Part shown: piece after piece, positions 8,170 through 16,239 of the stretch
Layout: every line of letters begins with the position of its first letter
Position numbering within the stretch: the stretch's first letter is position 1
Assembly: GCF_002735645.1 (NCBI RefSeq)
Contig: NZ_PDZG01000043.1
Location: 1 to 40,650, forward strand
Reading direction: 5' to 3'
From: Iodobacter sp. BJB302
GTDB taxonomy: Bacteria > Pseudomonadota > Gammaproteobacteria > Burkholderiales > Chitinibacteraceae
DNA: 40,650 nucleotides
Notes under the pieces: model-generated
Told to the model about the DNA's origin: nothing
Databases searched by the model: none
What the model saw: the letters and a program-made list of their open reading frames with translations, nothing else
Made by a program: the position numbers and the translations under genes

Positions 8170-8738
8170 TAAACCTGGGTTTTTTCAGACGCATTGCGCC
8201 GTGTACTCACCAAGCCCATACGGCATAACGCAGCCCATTAAAAACCTCTTTGCTAACGCCCTAATAACCGCTTTTTCCTTAAGCCACTGATATAAAAAAT
8301 AAAAGTATATACATTGAACTACAGAAAACGCAGCGTTTCACGGAGGGAAACAAGGCTTGAATGAAGTTGTTTTGTAAGTTTTTAGTATTTTTCAACCTTT
8401 GAAATCTGGACTCATACCGCAGCGAGTGGCACGGGACTTACCCCCCCTTGAAGCACGCAGAAGCGAGGAACAAGCGGGGTTTCTTTGATGCCTGTTTGAG
8501 CGAAGCGAGTTCCGCAGCCCCCGCTCGATTGTCCGCAGCTGGGGGGCCTTCGTGCTATTGGGGTTGTGGCTTGGCTTCGTGTCTTGGCCGCACAAGAAAG
8601 GAAGGTCCAGCGGGATGCCCACACCTAAATCAAGGTGCCAAAGGCACTAAAAAGATCTTTTTGACTTTGGTTAACGCGGATGGGAAACCCCCGCATGCAA
8701 ATACGCGAGCTTTTCCCACCCAACGAATGACGTACCCC
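8170..8738. other. Long intergenic region between exporter and multicopper oxidase
   Basis: No gene is credible. Bases 8326-8338 are a small palindrome (AAACGCAGCGTTT). Bases 8429-8655 are one copy of a dispersed element also found inverted at 18266-18434. The short frames open here fall across that repeat. Confidence 0.6.
8429..8655 (+). repeat. Dispersed non-coding element, long copy
   Basis: About 227 bp matching the reverse complement of 18266-18434. Shared landmarks in order are GCACGGG, CCCCTTGAAGCACGC, CGATT-CGCAG, GGGGCCTTCGTGCT, TTGGGGTTG, TCTTGGCCG, CAAGAAAGGAAG, CACCTAAAT and AGGCACTAAAAAGA. This copy has about 58 extra bases after GAAGCACGC, and the inner palindrome around CAAGAAAGG is partly degraded. 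Confidence 0.8.
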
Positions 8739-10238
8739 TTACTTCACCAACACCTGCCCCATCATGCCCTGCCCTTCATGCTCCAGAATATGGCAGTGGT
8801 ACATACGCAGGCCCAGGTGTTTTTGGGTGATTAAAATACGGGCGCTTTGATAGGGCTTCAGATTAAAGGTGTCTTTTGGGGCCCGCCACGGCGCAGGCGT
8901 GGTTTTACCTTTGAGCGTGGTATCCAACACCTCAAACTGCGTACCATGAATATGGAAAGGATGATCCATATGTGAGTCATTCACGATCTCCCATAGCTCG
9001 GTATCGCCAAGGCGGCTGGTCAAATCCACCCGCTGCATATCGTAGCTTTTGCCATTCACTAAGAATTGCATGCTGTGCTGGCCGCCTTCCATACTCATGA
9101 TCTCGCTAAACACCACACGTTTTTTGGCCACGGGCTTGACCCTGGGCGGCAGGGTGCGTAAGCGCTCTGGCAGTTTGGCTGCGCTATCCTGGCTAAATTG
9201 AATGCTGGCCAGCCTGATATCTTGCTCAGGCGCTACCTTGCCCATTTTGCTTCTGTCGTAAGTCAGCGCCATCAGGCTGACGGCCCCCGCTGGCCCCGCG
9301 ACTATCCATTCGGCCCGCTCGCCCGGTGCAAGCAGCAGCTCGCTCACTTCTTGCGCCCGCTCTAAAAGACCACCGTCACTGCCAACCAGAATGATTTTTC
9401 TGCCAGGAATGCTAAGCCGTAAATAACGGGCGCTGCAGGCATTCCAGATGCGCCAGCGCTGCGCTTCACCTACTGTAATCACCGGCTCACGCTGGCCATT
9501 CACCAAGGCAAACTGCCCTTCGCGGCCATTCATCCAATCGTTCATATTGTTGTCTGGAATACTGCCGTCACTTGCGAGGCGCAAATCAGAAATCACCAGG
9601 TGCTGTTCAGGCAGATGCGCCAGCACATCATTTTTAGTCCGCACAATAAAAAGGCCCGCTAAGCCGCGATACACCTGCTCGGGCGTGTCGCCATGCGGAT
9701 GCGGGTGATACCAGTAAGTGCCTGCCGATCCAATCGGCAAGGTAAAGCGATAAAGCCGCTCACCCCCAGCTGGCACGGCATCTTGCGGGTTGCCATCCTG
9801 ATCGGCAGGCACGGGCATGCCGTGCCAATGCACTGTGGATGCTTGTGCCAGCTTATTCACAAAGCGAATTTCTACCGTATCGCCTTCAAAAGCCTCGATC
9901 AGCGGGCCGGGAATACTGCGGTTATAAGCCCAGACCACGGTTTTTTTACCGGGGATCAGCTCTGCCTCATAGGGCTCGGCGGTAATAGTGGCCGCAACCA
10001 CGGCAGGTTTAGAGCTGAGATTAGGCAGGCGGAACAAAATAGCGTGCGGCTGACCGGCTGGCAGGGCATTGACTGGCAATAAGCTGATATTTTCTGGCGC
10101 CATTTTAAGCGGCATGGCTGGCGTGCCAGAGGCGTGTCCGGCGTGCCCGCCATGATTTATCGCCGCCCAAAGCGGATTTGAAGCCAAAGCCAGGCCCGCT
10201 GAACCCAATGCTGCATGTAAGAAGTGTCTGCGATTCAT
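8739..10238 (-). CDS. Tat-exported multicopper oxidase (CopA/CueO-like)
   Basis: A 499-residue periplasmic oxidase with three cupredoxin domains. A twin-arginine signal (NRRHFL at 2-7, then a hydrophobic stretch to SNPLWA) starts it. All four copper motifs are present: HWHG (H137, H139), HPHPHG (H178, H180), HPFHIHG (H426, H429, H431) and HCHILEHEGQGM (H481, C482, H483, H487, M492), the last giving the type 1 site with axial Met. Such enzymes oxidise Cu(I) or small organic substrates with four-electron oxygen reduction. It is the last gene of a cluster with a DUF411 protein (12 bp upstream) and a small Cys/Met-rich protein, so copper tolerance is the best guess. No long Met-rich insert like that of CueO is seen. 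Confidence 0.93.
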   Translation of the reverse strand: MNRRHFLHAALGSAGLALASNPLWAAINHGGHAGHASGTPAMPLKMAPENISLLPVNALPAGQPHAILFRLPNLSSKPAVVAATITAEPYEAELIPGKKTVVWAYNRSIPGPLIEAFEGDTVEIRFVNKLAQASTVHWHGMPVPADQDGNPQDAVPAGGERLYRFTLPIGSAGTYWYHPHPHGDTPEQVYRGLAGLFIVRTKNDVLAHLPEQHLVISDLRLASDGSIPDNNMNDWMNGREGQFALVNGQREPVITVGEAQRWRIWNACSARYLRLSIPGRKIILVGSDGGLLERAQEVSELLLAPGERAEWIVAGPAGAVSLMALTYDRSKMGKVAPEQDIRLASIQFSQDSAAKLPERLRTLPPRVKPVAKKRVVFSEIMSMEGGQHSMQFLVNGKSYDMQRVDLTSRLGDTELWEIVNDSHMDHPFHIHGTQFEVLDTTLKGKTTPAPWRAPKDTFNLKPYQSARILITQKHLGLRMYHCHILEHEGQGMMGQVLVK

Positions 10239-10250
10239 GATGCTTAGCCC

Positions 10251-10673
10251 TTATTCAACAGAAAATAGCTTAGGCACGGCAGCATTGCCCAGCTGATAAA
10301 TCTTTAAAGTGCCTTTAATTTCCGGCCCCATACCTGGGGCGTTTTGTGGCATACCCGGCGCGCTAATCCCCGCAATAGCAGGCTTTTCACGCAGCAATTT
10401 TTGAATCGCCGCCACCGGCACATGGCCCTCTACCGTGTAATTGCCAATACGGGTGGTGTGGCAGCTTGCCAAATTGGACGAGCCATACTGCGCTTTAATC
10501 GCCGACATATCGTTGCTATTAATGGCTTTGACTTTAAAGCCATTTTTTTCCAGATACTTCACATATTCTTCGCAGCAACCGCAAGCCGGGCTTTTATACA
10601 AAGTCGCGTTAATCGCGGCCAGCGCAGGCTGAGCCAATAAAGTTAATGCAAGGATAAATAATATTTTTTTCAT
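10251..10673 (-). CDS. DUF411 periplasmic metal-binding protein
   Basis: A 140-residue exported protein: signal peptide 1-19 (MKKILFILALTLLAQPALA), then the DUF411 core with CGCC (C31, C33, C34), SCHT (C71, H72) and VEGHVPVAAI (H84). DUF411 proteins recur in copper and silver resistance clusters and probably bind metal with these cysteines and histidines. The ATG at 10673 is preferred over that at 10688 because the signal peptide starts there. The gene sits between the small Cys/Met-rich protein and the multicopper oxidase, with short gaps, so co-transcription is likely. Confidence 0.9.
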   Translation of the reverse strand: MKKILFILALTLLAQPALAAINATLYKSPACGCCEEYVKYLEKNGFKVKAINSNDMSAIKAQYGSSNLASCHTTRIGNYTVEGHVPVAAIQKLLREKPAIAGISAPGMPQNAPGMGPEIKGTLKIYQLGNAAVPKLFSVE

Positions 10674-10757
10674 GATGGGTTTTCCCATAAGCCAGCCAGC
10701 CGCAAGCGGCCTGCAATGGCAGGTTATTCAATGAATTGAGGCTTAATTAATCAGCAA

Positions 10758-11072
10758 TCAGGCTGATTTGGGCGGCTTATCGGGGGATTTAAGCAGAGGG
10801 TCTGGCAGGTGCAGCTGAGCCACGGCATTGAATACCGGCGGCAATAGGATTGGAGGAGCAAAACTAAAAGCGACGGGCAAAGCCGTGTAATGGCTCATGC
10901 AAGTTTGCAGGCAATCGGCCATTAACAAAGACTGATCCATCTGGCATTTTTCAGCGGATGGCATTTGCATCATGTGGCAAACCTTGCCGGGCGCAGGCGC
11001 AACCCAGCCCGCCATGGCCGTGTTCAAGGCAAGGACTGACAGCAACAAAAAGAAAAGCCACGCTTTTTTCAT
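10758..11072 (-). CDS. Small exported Cys/Met/His-rich protein of the copper cluster
   Basis: A 104-residue protein not matched to a named family. Signal peptide 1-21 ends in NTAMA. The mature part has four cysteines (C32, C43, C54, C58) with nearby Met and His (VCHMMQM, KCQMDQ, DCLQTCMSHY), a pattern suited to Cu(I). A proline-rich tail with PDPLLKSPDKPPKSA closes it. It is the first gene of the likely three-gene copper operon, before the DUF411 gene. Position and composition suggest a periplasmic copper carrier or sensor, but that is inference. It resembles small DUF2946-like copper-cluster proteins only loosely. Confidence 0.7.
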   Translation of the reverse strand: MKKAWLFFLLLSVLALNTAMAGWVAPAPGKVCHMMQMPSAEKCQMDQSLLMADCLQTCMSHYTALPVAFSFAPPILLPPVFNAVAQLHLPDPLLKSPDKPPKSA

Positions 11073-11161
11073 GGCTTTGATTGTATCACTGCAAGATCTG
11101 ATCGCTAGTTTAAAAAGTAACGCTGAACTTACATTTAAAAAACAAGCAAGACTGATCGGCT

Positions 11162-11764
11162 TCAGCGAATTTCAGCGCTTTCCACCCGAAACAACTCACA
11201 AGCACCCGCGCCAGTATCATCACGCGTCAGCGAAGACTGCCAACGCCAGCCATCGGGCGCACTCACTTCAACAAGCTTGCCGTGTAAACGAATGATTTGA
11301 CCTGGCCTGACCGCTTTCAATATTTTTTCGATCTGAGCATCCGCCGGAATCATATGCATATTAGCGCTGTGGCGGGCGATCTCCTCAGGAGGGCGTGGCG
11401 GCTGGTTTTCCCAACGATAAAAATAAAAACGATTGCTCTGAGAAATACTTAATTCAGACAAAACTTCAGAATCGGACATCGGCCCCCAGCCTAAAGCCAG
11501 ATCGACAGGGGACAAATCAGCTTCGCGCCCACTGGAGTACGTTTCTTTAGACAATACACGGGCTTCAATATCAAAATCCGCCAGGGCTTTGATGGTGTAA
11601 TTATCTTTCTGCCAGACCTCACCACGATCAAGCATGCTTTGCACGGGCTCACCCTGCACCAAAACGCCATTGGCCTGATGAAACGGCTTCTGTGCGCGGT
11701 GCTGGCATTGATACCAAGCCCCCAATACAAGTACCACAACAAAAAACCAGCGCCAGGAAAACAT
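11162..11764 (-). CDS. Conserved hypothetical protein, single membrane anchor
   Basis: A 200-residue protein with one N-terminal helix (about 4-20) and an otherwise soluble, probably periplasmic body. Marked stretches are DLSPVDLALGWGPMSDSEVL, NMHMIPAD, and near the end WRWQSSLTRDDTGAGACELF. I recognise these as recurrent in unnamed proteobacterial proteins, but know no function. It ends 89 bases before the copper cluster on the same strand, so it might supply read-through to it; no terminator is evident between them. Confidence 0.72.
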   Translation of the reverse strand: MFSWRWFFVVVLVLGAWYQCQHRAQKPFHQANGVLVQGEPVQSMLDRGEVWQKDNYTIKALADFDIEARVLSKETYSSGREADLSPVDLALGWGPMSDSEVLSELSISQSNRFYFYRWENQPPRPPEEIARHSANMHMIPADAQIEKILKAVRPGQIIRLHGKLVEVSAPDGWRWQSSLTRDDTGAGACELFRVESAEIR

Positions 11765-11970
11765 TTGAGTTCTCTTTAAACCAAATCACTCATCATACCA
11801 AAGCCATACATCACTTTCGCTATTTGTCTCTGAATCCCAGCCCGCTAGTAAGTTGCGATGAACAAAGCCTAAGGTGGGCAGTTAATATTCTCTGCACAGA
11901 CTTAAAGAATGCATTCACTTGGTGGCTTTGTGTAAAGATATGCCGTGCCTGTCGCCCCCAACCCTGGCAA

Positions 11971-12060
11971 CTTAAGTGGCATTCACAGCTTGGGTTAGCG
12001 GGCTTTATCGCGTAACCCAACATTCTGTTTACGCATAAATGTTGGGTTACGCTGCATAAC
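11971..12060. repeat. Dispersed GTAACCCAAC repeat, copy 2, with extended hairpin
   Basis: Bases 11971-12022 repeat 6546-6595. Beyond that, GCGTAACCCAACATT (about 12009-12024) is exactly inverted as AATGTTGGGTTACGC (12038-12052), a 15-bp stem with a loop of about 14 bases. It lies immediately after the metalloprotease stop and may act as its transcription end or mRNA stabiliser. Confidence 0.75.
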
Positions 12061-12061
12061 A

Positions 12062-13870
12062 TCACTGACTAAAACTGGCACTCACGCTTAAAGCCGAATA
12101 CGCAGCATAGCCATAGATGCTTAAGTAATATTTACCGGCCACTGGCTGATTAAGGCTGCATGTTTCATTGCTGGTGCTGCCATCCGATTTACAAAGGTAG
12201 CTCGTCGTCGTGGCGCGCGCCCCTAGCTGTGCGTAAAGATCTGCATCGCCATTGCCCCCGGCAATACTGAACTGCAGCTTAGCCATCCCTGCCGGCACAT
12301 CGATCACATAATGCTTCCAGCCGCCCGTTGCCCCTGCTTGCCCCGTCAGCGGTACGCCGCTATTTAATACGGGATCAGTATCTGCCACCTTACCCAGCAA
12401 GGAGCCTTTGATTGCGTAATAACCCAGGGACGAATAATTTGAAAAGCCATTCTGTGGTGTGCCCTCGGCTCCGCCTTTAATCACTAGGCGATAATTACCC
12501 GCAGCTAAAATCAGATTATTAAATTCGGCTGAGCGATTTACCGCTAAATTACTCCTGGCCACCACCTTATCGCCGCTGTCATAAACCAGCGCCTCTACAT
12601 CGAGCATCCGCAAATATTCAATCGGATCGATTCTTGCGTTCAAAGTACCCGCCGAACTCAAACTAAACATAAAACTATCGCTATCTGTATTGCGCTCAAT
12701 CTGGCCAAAATTGCGCTGCGGATTAATGTCCCCATTTGCCTCCAGCAATAAAGGCTTGCCACTTGGATTATCATCTGTGGCATAGGGCACGGATTCGCCA
12801 GAATTCATAATATTTAAATCATCTTCAAAATTAGTTGCAGTGTTATATTCGCCCTTGCTCCAGGTAAATAATTGATTAGCCCAGCTGCCCCCCATCCAGT
12901 AATTGCCCATAATCGGCCCCCACTGAAATGCGGCAATTCCTTCAAAATATTCACCGCCTTTACCGCCATGGTCATGCTGCATACCCATCTGATGCCCTAT
13001 TTCATGCGCTGCCGTCATCCCGATGCCGTAACCATAATCAAAACCCGCCGAAGGATTACGATATAAAGTACCCGCAGCCGTCGTGCCAAATGAATGGACC
13101 GGCGCATTAGATCTGCCATCCTGATTAACATAATTAATCACCCCGGTACGAAGCACATTACTGGCTTTGGCCGCGTTATAAACAGCCAGATTAGTGGTGA
13201 TATTCATATTCAGCATTGAATACTGATCAGCAACCGATTGCCATGTGCGATACATTTGCTCTTTTGTTACACCATTTAAGGGGGTTGATCCATTCATCAC
13301 GGAGGCTGTATTTAAATAAAAAACATAGGGGCTGCCCGGTTTACTTTCTAATTTAGTCACATCTTCATTCTGATATGGGCCGATATGCGGGGCCTGGCGC
13401 AGAGCCATAGTGCTATATTGAGGATGAGCCACAGCAAGATTGGCAAAGGCTTGGGTTTGCATAGGAAAATGCTCATCCAGATCAGGATATATTTTGCTAA
13501 GAGGCACTTCTGTTACAGATACAATGCCCTTGCTGTTGGTGGTATATTCAAATGCTTTTTTACTATCGTGTAAAACCAAATAGCCATATAATTTTTGCTT
13601 GCTGCCCTTTAATACAAACACAGAATTTTTAGAATCAATCGCCGTACCTGTCACCGAAATAAGACCATTTTTATAAAAGTAGTCGCTGACATTAGCGCCC
13701 AAATTAACCCCGCCCAATGATCGGCTCAATACAGACTGAGGATTAATATTCTGTGCAATAAAATGATTAATCACCGTTTCCGTGCTGCCAATATCAAGGC
13801 TGGCCCCTTCCTGGGCAGATACGCCAATACTGGCAAAGGTCATGGCGATTAGTGCGGCAAGCTTGCTCAT
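12062..13870 (-). CDS. Secreted metzincin zinc metalloprotease with C-terminal PPC domain
   Basis: A 602-residue exported protease. Signal peptide about 1-19 (ends GVSA), then a pro-region to about 175. The catalytic domain follows, with HEIGHQMGMQHD (zinc ligands H289, H293, H299; base E290) and a Met-turn PIMGNYW (M321), both diagnostic of metzincins of reprolysin-like type. A beta-sandwich linker follows (about 380-490), then a bacterial pre-peptidase C-terminal (PPC) domain (about 500-602: HYVIDVPAGMAKLQFSIAGG, then GDADLY and YYLSIYGYAAYS). PPC-bearing proteases generally leave by type II secretion and are trimmed later. Substrate is unknown, probably extracellular protein. Monocistronic, with a repeat hairpin just after its stop. 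Confidence 0.9.
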   Translation of the reverse strand: MSKLAALIAMTFASIGVSAQEGASLDIGSTETVINHFIAQNINPQSVLSRSLGGVNLGANVSDYFYKNGLISVTGTAIDSKNSVFVLKGSKQKLYGYLVLHDSKKAFEYTTNSKGIVSVTEVPLSKIYPDLDEHFPMQTQAFANLAVAHPQYSTMALRQAPHIGPYQNEDVTKLESKPGSPYVFYLNTASVMNGSTPLNGVTKEQMYRTWQSVADQYSMLNMNITTNLAVYNAAKASNVLRTGVINYVNQDGRSNAPVHSFGTTAAGTLYRNPSAGFDYGYGIGMTAAHEIGHQMGMQHDHGGKGGEYFEGIAAFQWGPIMGNYWMGGSWANQLFTWSKGEYNTATNFEDDLNIMNSGESVPYATDDNPSGKPLLLEANGDINPQRNFGQIERNTDSDSFMFSLSSAGTLNARIDPIEYLRMLDVEALVYDSGDKVVARSNLAVNRSAEFNNLILAAGNYRLVIKGGAEGTPQNGFSNYSSLGYYAIKGSLLGKVADTDPVLNSGVPLTGQAGATGGWKHYVIDVPAGMAKLQFSIAGGNGDADLYAQLGARATTTSYLCKSDGSTSNETCSLNQPVAGKYYLSIYGYAAYSALSVSASFSQ

Positions 13871-14330
13871 TGCAATTCCTTTTAAAGAAAGTGGACTGAT
13901 GCTTCAGCGCTGCTGTTTATTGATGTATGATTAAGATTTCATCAATAGTAATTAGCAATTAACCCTAGCAGAATGCACTCTCTAAGCAAGAAGGCCCCTA
14001 GTACACAAACCCCAAGCCGCACTTACCTCTTAAAAAAATAATTACATTAAAATCAATAACTTGCATTTAATAAAAATCAATCAACTGATTTACTTACAAT
14101 ATCTTAAGCCATTTAAATTACAAACTAAAAGCATATTTAGCATTCAATATTTATTCATTATCCATTTAAGATTTTTTATGCCATCACAATCAATTACACC
14201 GGAATACTTCCCCGTACAGACCCACGTTCAGAATGGCAGTTTTTTGAGATTATGATGAGAAGATAAACACAAGAGCCTGACAGCCAGGAAACACTGACTT
14301 TTTCATCACAAATTTAAGCAGAAGATCTAT
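13871..14330. other. A+T-rich intergenic region between protease and GST
   Basis: Divergent genes flank it, so it should hold both promoters. It is A+T-rich from about 14030 to 14180. A 64-codon frame (14061-14255) lacks a ribosome binding site and looks fortuitous. No repeat of the families seen elsewhere in the window was found. Confidence 0.4.
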
Positions 14331-14930
14331 ATGAAACTCTTTGGCAGCAGCGATTCAGGGCATTCTTACAAAATCAGATCTTTTCTGCTTTTAACAAACA
14401 CAATCCATGATTACCAATGGATAGATTTAAGCAATAAGCCCACCGCATTTTTAGCCATTAGCCCTTTTGGCGAAGTGCCCGTATTGCTTGATCAGGGGCA
14501 GGTGTTTTGCCAATCGAATGCCATTCTTATTTATCTGGCACAAAAAAGCGGGCAATTCACAGGCGGGAATGAATGGCAAGGCGCGCAGGAATGGCTGTCT
14601 TGGGAATCTAACCGCATTGGCTTTAGCCTGCCGAATTATCGCTTTGCTCTGCATTGGCAGCCCCAGCCGCCGGAAGTGATGCGCTATTTGCAGCAGCGTG
14701 TATTAGCTGATTTAAATACGCTGAATGAAAAACTAGCAGCGCGGGAATTTCTTTTAGAATCAGGGCCAAGTATTGCGGATATCAGCTGCTCGGCTTATTT
14801 ATTTTGGCTGGATCAGGCAGGCATAGATGTAGCTGATTATCCCAATATTAAACGCTGGCTGGCGGCGATTTTCCAGCTGCCCGGCTGGAGCCATCCTGAT
14901 ATAGCCATGAAAGCGGATGATGCCGCTTAA
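14331..14930 (+). CDS. Glutathione S-transferase family protein
   Basis: A 199-residue soluble GST: thioredoxin-like N-terminal domain (about 1-76) with MKLFGSSDSGHSYKIR, GEVPVLL (cis-Pro at the glutathione site) and QSNAILIYLA (the conserved SNAI glutathione-contact loop), then an all-helical C-terminal domain (about 86-195) with PSIADISCSAYLFW, the N-capping box of the GST fold. The substrate class cannot be read. It is monocistronic, with a dRS3-like repeat hairpin after it. Confidence 0.9.
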   Translation: MKLFGSSDSGHSYKIRSFLLLTNTIHDYQWIDLSNKPTAFLAISPFGEVPVLLDQGQVFCQSNAILIYLAQKSGQFTGGNEWQGAQEWLSWESNRIGFSLPNYRFALHWQPQPPEVMRYLQQRVLADLNTLNEKLAAREFLLESGPSIADISCSAYLFWLDQAGIDVADYPNIKRWLAAIFQLPGWSHPDIAMKADDAA

Positions 14931-14942
14931 ATAATCCTAAAA

Positions 14943-15022
14943 ATCGTCATCACCGAATGTTTTTATCGGGGATCCAGCAGCCTAGCTGGATTCCCGCCAA
15001 CTGTACGCGGGAATGACGATAT
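14943..15022. repeat. dRS3-like dispersed repeat (ATTCCC...GGGAAT)
   Basis: The inner inverted repeat ATTCCCGC-9 bases-GCGGGAAT is flanked by ATCGTCAT on the left and ATGACGAT on the right, with GATCCAGCAGCC and AGCTGGAT between. The ATTCCC/GGGAAT ends and ATGACG border recall the dRS3 repeats of Neisseria, though the spacing is larger. Placed between convergent genes, it may also end transcription. Confidence 0.65.
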
Positions 15023-15031
15023 CCCCAACTC

Positions 15032-15991
15032 TTAAGAAACTTGCAGCAGCACTTTGCCAATATTTTGATTATCTGCAATATATTTATGGGCAATCGCCGC
15101 TTCCTGCCAATTAAAAACACGATCAACCGTTATTTTTAATTGCCCGGAAACAATGGCCGGTAAAATCGTATCCCTTAGTGCCGTGGCGAGCTTTTCCTTT
15201 ACCTTTAATGGCTGGGCTCTGAGCGTTGATCCGGTCAGGCGCTGGCGTTTCATTAAAAGCTGGCCCAGATTAATTTCTGTGCTGATGCCTCTTAATAAAC
15301 CAATCAGTACAATTTGCCCGTCGGTATTCAGGCAAGCCTGATTTTTTGCCAAGTAATCCCCGCCTACCCCATCCAAAATTAAATCCACACCACCCGCTTC
15401 TTTGATCAAGGCGGCAAAATCTTGCTGCTTATAATCCACCACCAAATCTGCCCCCAGCTGGCGGCAAAATTCCGTTTTCTTTGCCCCGCCTGCGGTAGTG
15501 GCTACCCAAGCGCCCAGATATTTGGCCAGCTGAATGCTGGCCGCGCCCACGCCGCTTGCCCCAGCATGGATCAACACCCGCTGGCCTGCTGCCAGCTTGC
15601 CGATTTCGACCAGATTAAACCATGCCGTCATCCACACTTCTGGCAGGCTGGCTGCATCAATCAATGACAAATTCGCTGGCTTTTTAATCGCAAGCGCGGA
15701 TTCCAGCAGGCAAAACTCTGCATAGGCACCACCGCCCACCAAACCCAAAACCTCATCGCCCACGGCAAAACCGGCTACGCCCTCGCCCAGCGCCTCTACT
15801 ACACCGGCTATTTCTAAACCCAGAATTGTTGAATCCCCTGCTGGCGGCGGATAGCGACCTGCGGCTTGGGCTAAATCGGCGCGATTAATCCCGGCGGCGT
15901 GTACACGAACGAGTAATTGCCCGGCAGCAGCTTTTGGCAATGCAGCATCCCCCAGCAATAAAGTTTGATTTTCTTGAATGACAGCGTGCAT
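15032..15991 (-). CDS. NAD(P)H:quinone oxidoreductase, PIG3-type medium-chain reductase
   Basis: A 319-residue zinc-free medium-chain dehydrogenase/reductase. GroES-like domain about 1-120 (INRADLAQAAGRYPPP, GLEIAGVV, VGDEVLGL), Rossmann domain with AGASGVGAASIQLAKYLGA (nucleotide binding) and DLILDGVGGDY, then the C-terminal closing part ending NIGKVLLQVS. INRAD-L-Q-GRY-PPP is the PIG3/TP53I3 subgroup signature. The ATG at 15991 is preferred over the open frame to 16072 because AGG lies about 6 bases upstream and homology starts with MHAVIQ. Reduces quinones with NADPH; the in vivo acceptor is unknown. Confidence 0.9.
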   Translation of the reverse strand: MHAVIQENQTLLLGDAALPKAAAGQLLVRVHAAGINRADLAQAAGRYPPPAGDSTILGLEIAGVVEALGEGVAGFAVGDEVLGLVGGGAYAEFCLLESALAIKKPANLSLIDAASLPEVWMTAWFNLVEIGKLAAGQRVLIHAGASGVGAASIQLAKYLGAWVATTAGGAKKTEFCRQLGADLVVDYKQQDFAALIKEAGGVDLILDGVGGDYLAKNQACLNTDGQIVLIGLLRGISTEINLGQLLMKRQRLTGSTLRAQPLKVKEKLATALRDTILPAIVSGQLKITVDRVFNWQEAAIAHKYIADNQNIGKVLLQVS

Positions 15992-16239
15992 AGCAACCTG
16001 CTTGTTAAGGAAGGAAAAAAGAGAGATCGCTGACCTCTGCCTCAAAGATGGCGACGAAAATCTGAAAATCAATTGCCAGCACCCTGTCAGTTTTTCATTA
16101 CAAAATAATTGCTGTTTTAAATGGGATTAATTTAAAAAATATTCTATGACGTAAGCAAGCAGATAAAACACACGTTTAACTCTGTTTTAAACGCGCCACT
16201 CCGGCGCCCCGGTACGCTCAATATCATAAGGATCTTAGA

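Noticed and set aside
8392-8834. Several short frames on both strands across 8392-8834
   Set aside because: They fall on the dispersed element; the inverted copy at 18266-18434 does not keep these frames.
11073-11161. CueR- or CopR-type operator before the copper cluster
   Set aside because: No ACCTTCC/GGAAGGT dyad or other convincing box was found.
14061-14255. 64-codon frame in the A+T-rich region before the GST gene
   Set aside because: No ribosome binding site, composition of random A+T-rich DNA, no recognisable motif.
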